Below are positions 53,601 to 64,000 of a stretch of DNA of 64,000 nucleotides, piece after piece. The notes under the pieces were generated by a model. It was not told the origin of the DNA and made no database searches. It worked only from the letters and a program-made list of their open reading frames with translations. The stretch covers positions 434,001 through 498,000 of the forward strand of contig OX387203.1 in the NCBI GenBank assembly GCA_947561715.1, read 5' to 3'. Position numbers and translations under genes: made by a program. Position 1 is the stretch's first letter. Each line of letters opens with the position of its first letter. This stretch comes from Ascidia mentula (Eukaryota; Chordata; Ascidiacea; Phlebobranchia; Ascidiidae).

Positions 53601-56600
53601 GTATTTGTTGTGGAGTGTTAGTTCAGCTTGGCAGTATGTAAACAGGATATCTATCCTATTTGTAATTCCTATACAGCGATCCATAGCAGACCGCTCAGTT
53701 GGTTAATGTAGAGATTTCGCCTAAAAGCCATCATCAGTTTCTGCCACAGGTGAAAAAGAAACGAAACAGTTGAGTACTTAACGCAAAAAAAAACACAACA
53801 GTATATTACTCTCTACAAATTATATCAGAATAAATCCAGGCCCCACGAGTGGAGGGTGCAGTCGGTACGGACCTATACCAGTCCAGAAGGGGCCATAAAT
53901 AGCAAAAGTGGGCCATGGGCACCATTGGTTGCTTCAAAATCTATTGATTTCTATCGTAAATATAAGGTCCTCTATTAAAAAGGTCAACGCACCGTCACAT
54001 TTTTCTCTTTAAAGTGCCCTGAATTTAACGGTTTGTTAACCATTGTCAATAGAGTAGCACAAGCCCTACACAAAATATTACTTACGCTGCAAGCACGAAA
54101 ACGAATGAGATGGCCACGAATTTTTTTATCAAAGAAGTTGAAAAATCGAATATTCTCTTTTTTTGTTCGTATTCCGATTCGAGACGTTCTACGATTTCTT
54201 CAACCGTCACAATCCCCGTTGTTTCGTCACGATGTGGAATCTGAAGGAAAGCAATGCGTCACTGTATGATTTCATATACTGTTGCCATGGCGACAGGTAA
54301 TCACTATACAGTCGCGATTTCAACAGTAATGGTTTTAAAAGTATATAAACCTTCTATTAAAAAGTATTTTTCTGAATAAACAAAACATGAGCTGTCTCTG
54401 TAATCGTGTCTTCGAGCTTACATAGAAATACTACTTGCGCTATTCTACATAATCGACATCCTGCCAGGGTATCTTGGTGCCAGAAGATCCAGTGTTTATT
54501 ACTGCAATACCTTCCATTTCATGCGAAGTTGAAATTCTTCCCCCAACTGTTGGTTGATTCGGTTCATGTCGCTGTAGTTCCGGTTCACTGACTGACCGTC
54601 AACATGGGGGACTCCCCGACACATGGAGTCGAAGTCTGTGGAAAGTCAGGGAAAATTGAAACTTCCATAGCAAGTGAGTTAAAAACATAAAAAAATCCAA
54701 GATTTGAACAAACGTTATACGAGAAGAACTTAAACGAGGTTTAAAGACAGTCAATCTTACGTCATCACAAACTTACAGCCAACTACGTCACAAAGAAACG
54801 TCGCTTTCATCACAAAGCATAAAATGTCCCTCAATATCGGTATTCCAATGGTTTCTCTGCAGTCTTGTTCCTTCTGGCGGAAAAGCCTCACACATTCTGC
54901 TACTCCAAACTCGAATACACCTGCGGATGTAAGATCGGTACAGAGAGGGTGAGAATAAGCAAGTAAGCAACATAAGCGCGTGGGGCAACATACAGATACA
55001 TCCTTCATGCGCTGTTATAAGGTAACGAGTTAAATTTGACGACGACAGATCAAAGTCCTTGGGCTTTTCTTAATCCGGTCCATCAGGATAAGCTGAAGCA
55101 CCAAACAAACCATCCATAATATAACTTGCTAAAACTGGATTATTTGAAAGAGGTTTATGCTGGGAAACAAAACGTGGTAACTTTACTTAAATACTTGCAA
55201 CGGGTTATCACAAAAGAAGTACGTGCGACCATATATGAAACCAATAGCAGTGCTGTATAGCTCTTATCACGCAACTGATTCAGAACAAGCGCTATACTAT
55301 GGTAATATTTTAGTTTCATGAACTTTGCTAAAACTTTCACAAAGGAAGACTTGTCGGCTATTTAGCTGACAAGGTCGTTGAAAGTCACACCATAGCTGCA
55401 CTGATGAGAACTATTAGGTGTATCTGTTGCTTTAACTTCGAATAATTTTTATGCTCACCTGTACATCGTCTCACGGCGTCTGTTCTCAATTTACCAGCGA
55501 TGTCTCCGTCGGATTGGAATGAATCCGAGTCACGTTGAAGCTCGTTGTTCCATAACTCATGTTTCATCTCATCCATGTTCATCACCAGCATCTTCTCTGT
55601 TTCGTTTAACGCACCTGCGTCATCCTGTGATGAAACAGCATCACTTTAAAATTACTAACAATAAATCGGTGTCATATCGAACGACGAAAAAATTGACTTT
55701 ATTCTCAGAATGATGAGTAAATTTGCTATTAGTGTTCCTTATTTAACTCATGTCTTGGGATATTTAATATTACAGACTCTAGAATATCGTATAGAACAAT
55801 AATTAAAGTTTTGGCAGTTCCATAGCAACTATAGTTCGGGCAAATCCACTGTCGCATTATATGTCCAATAACATGTAAAGCTAACCAAGATTATTCGTGC
55901 AAATTATACTGTCATACCCACCACAAGTTGGGAAAGACCTGCGGTTACTGGAGCATGTAAGATGTTCATCAGTTGCGACATCTGGCGGCTTTGCATTTTT
56001 GCTATGCACGTCATGCTATGAATGACCTCGCCACTGTGGTGCATGATATTGGAGATCGGACCTAAAGGTTTTACAACGAGCTCCACTACACACTTGTGTA
56101 TTTATAGCAAAGACATAATAACTAACCTGTGTTGGCGTTATGTTAACGCGTAACACATTCTACACACGAAATTTCGCATACGATAACAGGCCTTGTGAGA
56201 GCTTTCACGAAAGTGATTTTTTACAAATGTTGTAGTTTCATAGTAGTCATTATCAAATAAAACGATTCCACCACAGGAGCTATTTTGATTTCCGCGACTA
56301 CGAACGCAACATCAACGCAAAAAACCCTTCTAGTTATCCGCGCAATTAACGCAGGCTGAAAAAAATCCTCCGCGCAAATTACGAACTTTCCAATCTGGTC
56401 AACGCTCATAAAACATCCTGTTAGTTGGTATAATGTTACTTTTGCATGGCAGAATTGATACAGTACAATAACACTGAGTTCATATAATACTATACCGGCT
56501 AAAATCCAGGTGGCAACCAAGGCATGAAGTACGCTCCTGCCAGTCTTTCCCAGCATGGTTGGAAGGCACAACACTGCAACACATCTGCATTGTACAGAAA

Positions 56601-56941
56601 TGGAGCATCCAAGTCCAGTTAAAACAACTACAGACCAGTAGAGCACTTGCGCTATGCGAAATTCATTCTCTTTGAAGACGCCCGAAAATGTAAACTGGTA
56701 GTAGCCTGAAAATTCATTGATTGGCTGTTTAAACTTATAAATTATTGTTTTGAAGTAATTTCAGCACAACAATCCGCATTTTGATCTATTTGCACCAAAA
56801 AACAACGAGTATATTTGACTTACCATGTCCAACGAAAACTCCAAACACAGCACCCAACAAAAACTTAATTCCGAAATACTCAGTTGGTTCACTTCTGATA
56901 AATTTGGAAAAAATGTTGTCATTACGCTCTCTTTTGTCCAT
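50645..56941 (-). CDS. DC-STAMP domain-containing protein, DCST1/DCST2-like
   Basis: Fourteen exons: 56941-56824, 56705-56496, 56085-55922, 55624-55459, 54920-54777, 54635-54511, 54240-54086, 53588-53489, 53435-53340, 53074-52930, 52725-52624, 52136-51880, 51440-51249, 50770-50645; 699 residues (human DCST1 706). Hydrophobic segments include FGIKFLLGAVFGVFV, VLYWSVVVLTGLG, VLHALVATWILA, FVAISFVFVLAA, ILFTILLLLFDHVIF and IISLYVILLFTVLLDAY. Family blocks are RRCTGVFEFGVAECVRLFRQ, LTDIRFDNLYVTSYFRRKD and DAYALRLRHVIASLAYRRRE. A C-terminal RING-like finger is split over the last two exons (CLICEE...C...C...YCSVCW|...CCWACKHY). Family members (human DCST1/2, Drosophila sneaky, worm SPE-42) act in sperm at fertilisation; human DCST1 is also reported as an E3 ligase. 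Not assignable to one paralog. Start chosen at the first ATG; the frame is open further upstream. Confidence 0.93.
56341..56398. mobile_element. 3' fragment of the CCGCGCAA-type hAT MITE
   Basis: TCCGCGCAATTAACG...AATCCTCCGCGCAAATTACGAACTTTCCAATCTGG matches the right half of the element at 1917-2101. A left terminal repeat is not visible. It lies in intron 2 of the DCST-like gene. Confidence 0.7.
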
Positions 56942-57650
56942 GATAACCAATCTCTGTGTCTTTGTCAAAAGGAATTGTTCAAGCTCTTTGTTTTGCAACA
57001 AGGCCAATAGTTCAAGAAGAAAGAACACAAAACACTAGTTTTAGTTTATTTCGCGGCATTCAATACAACTTTCCGACTTTTTTCAGTTCGGCCTTTTCGT
57101 TGCATTGACCATTGATTTTCAAACATTGCATCGACTTTGGCACAAAATTCCCGCCGAAACGCTGCACTGGTGCGGATTGTTTTTTAGCAAAAGGAAAAGT
57201 CAAAATCACGTCTGCGATTAACGTATTTACTAAAATGCAAACAATTTTAGATAATCATACAAATATTTTGAAACCTTACACCCCAAAAAATATTTTACTC
57301 TGGTTTAGAATGAACTTCATTCTAACGGAATACATTTGTAGCCATGGTTGGTCATTTTTATCTATGACGTGGATATACTACATATGAAATTGAAATCAAG
57401 AGAAAAACTATACTTGATATTACTACTCATGCTAAAATTAAAACTTAAAATTACACACTTTAGGATATGAGTAAATTGTTTGAACTTCAGCACTGCACAG
57501 AAACTTTTTTAAATTAGGTTGTGTTTTTGGCAAGACAAATATTATCATGTAGGTAACAAAATAAAATTTTAACTTATTGTGTATAAAAACTGTTAAAGAA
57601 TGGGGAAAAGATAAACTGCATGCACAACACTGCTATAAAAAATAGTCCTT
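56942..57650. other. Gap between ANKRD53-like and DCST-like genes (same strand)
   Basis: About 700 bp. Must hold the 3' UTR of the ANKRD53-like gene and the promoter or 5' exon of the DCST-like gene. The gap is too long for a tight tunicate operon. No motif stands out. Confidence 0.35.
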
Positions 57651-59024
57651 TCAATTGCTAGATAACAGCTCAGATGATGTTGAACAGTTTCCTCTAACTG
57701 GCTTGTCTAATATCACAGCCAAGTGATGACCAATTTCTTCAAATGGAGGTTGCTTTGCTTTTCGTTTGTGGTGAACATCTGCAATGTGGGCAGGTTTCGA
57801 GCAATAAGCAGCTTGAAATCTGTCCTGATCACCTCTGGATAATGCCTTCCAAACTGTTGAAGGAGGCAAACGTGGAATTTCAACTGCATTAGACTGCACT
57901 TCACCTCCAGGCAACATTAGTTTCACAGTGGGTAAGCCTATACTGGTTTTCTCCACTCTCACAGGTAAATTTGCATCTAGAGGTAAAAGTTTGTATTGTT
58001 CTTCATCTGGATCTATGCCAAGAGATTGAGACACGGGTTGTTTTATATTGGTACTTGGGTGTGTATTGAGATTAGTGCTGTAATTCCACATCTTTCTGCT
58101 TGGCAGTTTGTCGCTTATTAAAGGTTCTTTGCCTGCATGTCCAGGAAACTCATTTCTGCCCTTAGAAAAGGACCTGTAGTGATGCCCTTCAAGTTTAGCC
58201 TTGACTGGGTAAATTGATGCTCGTTTGTCTTTTTGGCGCTTTTTTGCAACACTGAACTGCTTGGAGAGCCTATCCATCTTCTTTGCACAGTCATCAATAG
58301 TTCCATTGGCATCTAATCTTTTATACAAGCCATCATATCCACTGCCCATATTCATGCTTGTGATAGGATAATCAAAATATCCCTTATCCTCCATCCAGTT
58401 ACTGAAAGTAATGTCGCTGAAGAAATCCCTCTCGTTTTGAAGTTGGTGAACCGCTGTCTTCTGCAGTTCACAAACACGCTTTCGTAGAAGCCTCAGTTTT
58501 TTTTCTTCATTCCCTTCATTGATCTTGTCTTGCTTCCAAATGGCATCCAGTATGAACCTTGCACATTGCCTGTTGCCCCACAACTTTGCTGTGTCATAAG
58601 CTGTGTGTCCATCAGAATTGCACACATACAAAGGTGCATTGTGATCAAGCAAGAAATTAAGAGTGTCCAAAAGCCCGGCGCTGGCGGCCTGATGAAGCAC
58701 AGAGATGCTTTCCTCTTTTGTCAAGGCTGTGACGTCAGCCCCACAACTTACTAGATATTTAACACATTGAAAAGATTTGTCACGGTTTTCTTTGTTGATG
58801 CATAAGTGCAGAGCGTACCAGCCATTCAAGGTCGGAAGATTTACGCTGACCTGGTATTTCTCTACCAGAATTTTAAGGCAATTAATTCTACCGTGTAATG
58901 CAGCCCAATGAATAGCCGAATAACCCGTTTTGTCATAACGGGAAGCATGACTTGGGCTACTTATGCTTTGGACGAGCCATTCAGTATCTCCTATTTTAGC
59001 AGCAACAAATATATCAGTACTCAT
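57651..59024 (-). CDS. Ankyrin-repeat protein, ANKRD53-like, intronless CDS
   Basis: A single 457-residue ORF from ATG 59022-59024 (the frame is open three codons further but without another ATG). Four ankyrin repeats occupy roughly residues 1-165: IFVAAKIGDTEWLVQ, GYSAIHWAALHGRINCLKIL, GWYALHLCINKENRDKSFQC, SVLHQAASAGLLDTLNFLLD and DGHTAYDTAKLWGNRQCARF. The next stretch, FILDAIWKQDKINEGNEEKK, matches human ANKRD53 (RFLKDAMWKKDKKD) and supports that assignment. The remaining 280 residues are basic, low in similarity and probably disordered. Vertebrate ANKRD53 binds DDA3 and affects spindle dynamics and chromosome alignment; whether that holds here is unknown. The lack of introns next to intron-rich neighbours may mean intron loss or retroposition. 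Confidence 0.82.
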   Translation of the reverse strand: MSTDIFVAAKIGDTEWLVQSISSPSHASRYDKTGYSAIHWAALHGRINCLKILVEKYQVSVNLPTLNGWYALHLCINKENRDKSFQCVKYLVSCGADVTALTKEESISVLHQAASAGLLDTLNFLLDHNAPLYVCNSDGHTAYDTAKLWGNRQCARFILDAIWKQDKINEGNEEKKLRLLRKRVCELQKTAVHQLQNERDFFSDITFSNWMEDKGYFDYPITSMNMGSGYDGLYKRLDANGTIDDCAKKMDRLSKQFSVAKKRQKDKRASIYPVKAKLEGHHYRSFSKGRNEFPGHAGKEPLISDKLPSRKMWNYSTNLNTHPSTNIKQPVSQSLGIDPDEEQYKLLPLDANLPVRVEKTSIGLPTVKLMLPGGEVQSNAVEIPRLPPSTVWKALSRGDQDRFQAAYCSKPAHIADVHHKRKAKQPPFEEIGHHLAVILDKPVRGNCSTSSELLSSN

Positions 59025-59732
59025 CTTTTGCAATCATTTCATCATTAACTGAAAAAAGAGTTTTACATTCTGTGACTTCGCGCATTTAGGAATTTTTTCG
59101 CTCCAATTTCTTTTTACGAAACCATGGTGAGGGGAAGCCTTTAACTTTATCACCACCTTGTGGCAGCATATTCTTTTTTGAAAAAGGTAAAAACAGACCA
59201 TTGAAAAAATGCGTTAGGCGTAGAAATGATCTGTTTAAGCCACATGTACGATTATTAGCTGTATATTATTTAACTAGTATCGTTCTCGGCACTTTCGAAC
59301 GCAACTTTATACATTGAATAGGAATTACCAATGTCAACATTGGTGGTACAATAATATAAAACAAATATGCATATTCTTTTTCCTTATTTTATGATGCAAA
59401 AAAATGAAATTATTAACTGAAATGTTGTAATGCCCGTTTGTTTTTCAACAACAAAATAGTATTTCTACCGGTTCTTTTAAATTGAGAACATTTTGTCACA
59501 AGTTCACCTTCGATTGAAGAAGCCGCGATCGATAAAAGCTTGTTTATATTTTAAATTTGAGCTTTAGATTGGGTTTCTGTGTTGTTTTCTTAATGCAATT
59601 TTGGAAAGTTAATGTTATATTTCTATTTTTGTGCTGTAGAATCTTATGTATAAATGTGTTTTTGTAAATATCTTGCCAGTGAAGACCGGTTTACTTGCCA
59701 CCATGCTTTAACACTGAGCGGAACTAAATATT
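59025..59732. promoter_or_regulatory. Divergent intergenic region ANKRD53-like / TMEM11
   Basis: About 700 bp with both promoters by arrangement. TCTTGCCAG at about 59675-59690 could be a 5' UTR or trans-splice acceptor of TMEM11. No other motif seen. Confidence 0.3.
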
Positions 59733-60440
59733 ATGACTAACGTTTTGTATGGATTATTGCTTCAAGACGACTACGTTATGAGCAGCCAAGAAAATGTGAA
59801 AAACTCATCTGCAAGCAAAACTACAGTGATTCGTGAGGTTTATGATGGAATTAATTCACAAGAACGATTTGAATTTGAACTTGAATGTGCCCTAGAGAAA
59901 AACATTGATTACATTGTCATTGAACCTACAAAACTAGGTAAGATTGGCCTGTTGTACAGTGTTGTTTAATATATTTTACCCATTTATAGGTTAAATTTAT
60001 GTAAAACTAGATTTTGTATTACTTCAATGTAAAAACTGCATTGTTTGTTCACAGGTGAGGAAACCAGCAGATGGATCAGGGTTGGGAATTGTTTGCACAA
60101 AACTGCAGTCCTTTCTGGTCTTTCTGCCTTCATATTTCCACAAATTCTCCCGGAGGGATCGCCACCTTCAAGTGTGTACATCGGTCTTCCAACCGCAGCT
60201 CTTAGTTTAGGCTGTGCAGCACTTTATGGGATTTCATGGCAATTTGATCCCTGTTGCAAGTATCAAGTTACCGTGGACAGTAGAGAACTTTCACAGCTCA
60301 ATGTGCAAAATTTGACAAATCCTTCTCCAGTTGTCTTGGTAAGAAGAGATGACCGATACAGAAAGACTTTGCACAACTGCGTGGCATTTTGTGCTGGATT
60401 ATATGTGACCAAAGCAATATATGACTTTTGGTTTAGTTGA
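59733..60440 (+). CDS. TMEM11: Transmembrane protein 11, mitochondrial inner membrane
   Basis: Two exons, 59733-59937 and 60055-60440, joining to 196 residues (human 192). Conserved blocks: VIREVYDGINSQERFEFELE, IDYIVIEPTKLGEETSRWIR, VGNCLHKTAVLSG, the near-invariant LYGISWQFDPCCKYQV, and PVVLVRRDDRYRKTLHN before a final hydrophobic segment. Hydrophobic stretches at about 85-105 and 115-135 are the two membrane spans. TMEM11 (Drosophila PMI) shapes mitochondrial cristae together with MICOS. ATG 59733 is used because it is first in frame; Met16 (MSSQENV) is a reasonable alternative because the N-terminus is not conserved. Confidence 0.96.
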
Positions 60441-61025
60441 TCAGGTTTTCTGTAATTTGTGCTGCTTACATAGCCCCCCTGCAACTATTGCCATTTTCTT
60501 AGTTTTATTTTGTCCTGTTAGCAAATTAACTCCATGTGTGTTGATTTAAGTGGTGCATATGTTTTTATGCAAAAACAGGTCATTCCATTTATTTTTGCTT
60601 TGATTTTCAGTATCAGGAAGGTGAGGAAAGTTGGCCTTATTCTTTCAAGAATCTGGCTCTATTTCCATGTAAATAAGTACTGCCCTTGTGGCAAATAGTC
60701 TAATGTACTTTTAATCAACCGATGTTTTAACCAACATCCATACCCTGAAAAATCTACATTCACACAATGTCAAATTGAAATAATAATATGCCAGTGAACC
60801 TAATGATGTCGATAACATAGCGTCGATCCTTGTCATGTGTTAGCATGAAACAATTTGCATTCTATTGCTGGATAATACTTTTTGTAATACAACCAGAAAT
60901 TGGACACAATAATACTCGACTCCCATTGAAATATTGAAAAAATAACAGCTCAGCTAAAACAAATGAAATCATGAGAGAAAGGGTTTAAAACCTGGCATTT
61001 AAATTTTATTGTAAAGGTTTAATTG
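60441..61025. other. Gap between convergent TMEM11 and RAD18
   Basis: Mostly TMEM11 3' UTR by inference. The minus-strand AATAAA at 61005-61010 belongs to RAD18. Nothing else is seen. Confidence 0.35.
61005..61010 (-). terminator. Polyadenylation signal for RAD18
   Basis: Minus-strand AATAAA only about 15 bp past the RAD18 stop codon, implying a very short 3' UTR. Confidence 0.45.
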
Positions 61026-64000
61026 TTATGTTAAAGAAGCATCAATGAACTTCCTGACTTCATCAGCTTGACTGTCCTTTGCCAGCGCGTCATTCAAATC
61101 ACTTCTTATATTATGAGTAATAACGTGCATGCCACATTCACTTGGGGTTGAGCCAACATACAATTCTGGTGACCCAGGCTCCGTAATTTCCTCTAAAATT
61201 AAATGTTTTGTGTAAGATGTCGTACAGATACCTTTGGCTGTCTTTATTATTTGTCTTCGATGCAAACTTAACAATTTAGATAGGTCAATAAAGTTATAGC
61301 TACCACATGATGTTGTGGGTTCGCATGATAGATGGAGAACGCCACTGTTGTCTGTGGATGAAATTTGTTCTGTAGTTTCAATATTGGTTTGACAATGGCC
61401 TGGTAAAGAAGAATCAACATTTGGTGATCACAAAATTGACTTGGCAAACAACAAACCTCCTTTGAGCTTAATTCTAACAACCGTTTCAAGCTCCTTAAAC
61501 TGTTTGGAATATTTCTTTATATGACTCTAAGAAAAAAGTGTTGCTAAATGATTATGATTGCAACCACGTCCATTTCAACATTAAAATTCTAAAAGGCAAA
61601 GCATACTTACAGTACAAAAAAAAAATTGCCATTATGCATAGTTGCTTACAAAACTTCTACACATAATTTTAAACCAACTATTAGCAGTACACTGTTATGC
61701 TTTTACAAAAATTCACACAAAAGAAATGGCTTTATAACACACTTCTCCATCCAGTTTATCAGTATTTGAAGATTCGAGCCCAAAAAGGATTCGTTTTCTT
61801 GTATTTCGTGTTGTTCTATCACTTGCCAGTTTCCTCTCGGTCTCCTCGCGTTCAAACTCTTCCACTACAATTGCCAATCTCCTCGGCCTGCGTTTGTCTT
61901 GCTCAGAGTGAAACTTGGCCAAAAATTCTTTGTGTCTTCTGTAATTTGTGAGGTTTCATGAGAACAACGTTGAAGGTAGTATCTCTTTCAGCATGTGAGA
62001 GTTTACAGTCTGCCAGTGGCAGATCTATGGGGGTTGGTGTCAGAACACTCCTCAGCATTTTGGCACATTGTTTTAAGGGGTGTGAAAGTGCGGTTAATTT
62101 CAAGGATTTCAATAATTAGCTACTGTAACCGAAAACCCGCCCATATTTTTTCTCGATAACTGTTTATTAAATATTTCACAAGGATGTTGTCACCTGACAA
62201 GCTCTTGTTTATTTCCTGAAGTAACGAGACCAATTTCCTTCATTTTCTGCCTTAGGACTTTTGTTGAAAGAAGGTTGTACGCAAGTTTTGTGATTGGAGG
62301 GTTGTTACTGAAGAAAAATCAGTTTATATGCTGATATAAACGTGTAATTTGAAGACCCTAATAATTACAGTTTTTGACGCTTTGGAGTGTTCTGTCTCAG
62401 AGACTTTTTCTTTTCTTCTCGGGCCAAGCAGTTGTCAAGGTGAGAGTTCATCTTTGTACAAACTACAGGAAGTCCACAAACGGGACAGTCTGCCTTTGTG
62501 TCTGAGAACAAAATGTTTTATGTTATGCAAAAATATTTTGAACACCAGGAATAAACTTAAAACTACTTGAATTTGAAGTGTTGCAAATTTAAACAGCTTT
62601 TTTAGACTTTAATCAAAACAGAAACATTCAGAATACAAAAAGGTTGACTCGTATTACATTTAAAACTCATTACATCATCAGTTGAATAGACATGTCTAGG
62701 TTTTCTGCAATATGGGCCAGGCTTTTTGTTCTCAGAATTATGAGTAAATTTGTGAATAGAGTTCCAAAGCAATAAAACAGATATATTTAATCATTTATTA
62801 CCTGTAATGCTGTTGGGGCTTTCAACTCCACTCGTTTCAGCTGAAGTTGAAGCTTTAAAGCTGGTTTGTTCTTCGTCATTAGTTTGGAGCTCAGAATTAA
62901 ACAATTCTTTGCTTGTGGAGGAAATGTCAGCCAAGCTGAATCCTTGTGATTGGGTGTAAAAGTCTTTTAAACCCAGTGAAAATTCAGGTGTGCTTTCCAC
63001 AATAGTAATATCAGCCTGTGGTAAGCTTGGACTGTTTTGTTTGTCGTTTACATCAATGCTGGATGTCATTGAGTTGTCTTGGTACAAAGGGATCCTGTCT
63101 GTCTGTACTTGCTTCGTAAGCAGTGTTGATTTTGCCTTTAATAATGACAAAGAAAACTAATGTTAAAAAAATAAATAAATTATGGTCCAATGATGGTTGT
63201 TGAGAAAAATCGGTTCAAATAATTTCAATTTCACTTATCAATAAACTAGAAATGCCTGACAATAAAAATGAAATAACCACTTACATTAATGGGGGTGTCC
63301 CTTTTCTCATTTTCCTTCCAAGTGATTTGATTTACATGATCTCTGCAACATTATGTGTGGTAAGATCAGGTCCCACTTCCAAACCACAAGAATTAACATT
63401 ACCTTAAATACAAACAAAATACCAAACCAGCTTGCCTGCATCTTACATTGAAAATGATTGTAGTACAAAAATCAAACCATCTGTATCATGGAATTCTTAA
63501 CTATTGCATTGGCTATTTTGTTTGTATTTAAGATTTTCAAAACTGTCAGTTACGTTCCTAACATTACCTTAGCTCATTAAACCTGACCAAAAGTCCATCA
63601 ATAATCCAGTTTGGACACAAGTTGCCTTGTGTTGTGTCCTTGCAATAAAAACCATAATTAATAAAAATGAGGCAGATGAAAAGAAATTACTTACAATTCC
63701 ACAAATGGGACATTCCTGCTTGATTGAAAGATATCGACGAATACACAAGGAACAGACTGCAAAAAATTGTGTTGCAGTAATTAAATCATTACAATAAATA
63801 TTAAAGAGTTTTATTAAAAAAGTATATTAAAGAGTTATATGCAGAAACAAAAAGCATTTCTCATTAATTCACCACATTTTGGAACTAAGTGTTAATCTCT
63901 CAAATTTATTTCATACAGATTGAAGTAAAGTCACTTTTCCTATTGGTTAAAAACAAATTAATATGTTAGTAGTCTGGAAAGAAATAACAATCTTACCATT
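61026..64000 (-). CDS. RAD18: E3 ubiquitin ligase RAD18 (5' end outside window)
   Basis: Exons visible: 64000-63997 (partial), 63756-63695, 63638-63568, 63342-63285, 63135-62802, 62501-62369, 62307-62194, 61938-61743, 61526-61457, 61399-61026. They join in frame to about 470 residues. The second half of the RING is present (NVCSLCIRRYLSIKQECPICG, compare human NYCSLCIRKFLSYKTQCPTC). A Ser-rich linker fills the 334-bp exon. Then come a UBZ4 zinc finger (CPVCGLPVVCTKMNSHLDNC, followed by LAREEKKKSLR as in human LSREEKKESLR) and a SAP domain (ITKLAYNLLSTKVLRQKMKE, TSGNKQELVRRHKEF). RAD18 with RAD6 monoubiquitinates PCNA at stalled forks to start translesion synthesis. The RAD6-binding region would lie in the exons after SAP (SHIKKYSKQFKELE). 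Intron near 62500-62800 holds a diverged repeat arm. Confidence 0.95.

Overview
This is a 64 kb AT-rich eukaryotic nuclear window with compact multi-exon genes. Introns are mostly 100-600 bp with GT-AG ends, intergenic gaps run from a few hundred bp to about 4 kb, and hAT-type MITEs are scattered through introns and gaps. Protein similarity recalled from memory points to an invertebrate chordate, most likely a tunicate of the Ciona type: nearly every gene has a clear one-to-one vertebrate counterpart and the gene density is tunicate-like. The organism call is inference. No prokaryotic operon, CRISPR array, rRNA or tRNA was seen.

Layout, left to right. 1-735 (+): last exons of an unrecognised gene. 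2220-4245 (+): NACA, ribosome-associated chaperone subunit, 8 exons. 5053-6915 (-): single-exon C2H2 zinc-finger protein. 8105-12583 (+): GTPBP4/NOG1, ribosome-biogenesis GTPase, 15 exons. 13485-15250 (-): CCDC43, with an apparent U12-type AT-AC intron. 19196-19756 (-): TNFAIP8-like (TIPE family). 22852-30668 (-): FBXL2/FBXL20-type F-box LRR protein with a C-terminal CaaX box, 12 exons. 33000-35900 (-): CHMP5, ESCRT-III, 6 exons. 36969-42753 (-): an unnamed predicted secreted mucin-like protein with several trefoil domains, 15 exons. 44438-46270 (-): HP1/CBX. 47331-49689 (+): hnRNP A/B-type RNA-binding protein hosting two related C/D-box snoRNAs. 50645-56941 (-): DCST1/DCST2-like multi-pass membrane protein with C-terminal RING, 14 exons. 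57651-59024 (-): ANKRD53-like. 59733-60440 (+): TMEM11. 61026-64000 (-): RAD18, 5' end cut by the window edge.

I rebuilt the gene models by hand from splice sites, requiring each exon junction to stay in frame; every model except the two edge-truncated ones gives an uninterrupted ORF from ATG to stop. The genes are unrelated housekeeping and tissue-specific genes, not a pathway cluster. A loose theme is RNA and ribosome biology on the + strand (NACA, NOG1, hnRNP with rRNA-guiding snoRNAs) and ubiquitin-related genes on the - strand (F-box, DCST RING, RAD18), but nothing in the sequence shows this is more than chance.

The items most worth a second look are the paired intronic snoRNAs aimed at large-subunit rRNA, the AT-AC intron in CCDC43, the multi-trefoil mucin-like gene, and the hAT MITE families with intact 8-bp target-site duplications, one nested inside a 45-bp inverted repeat.
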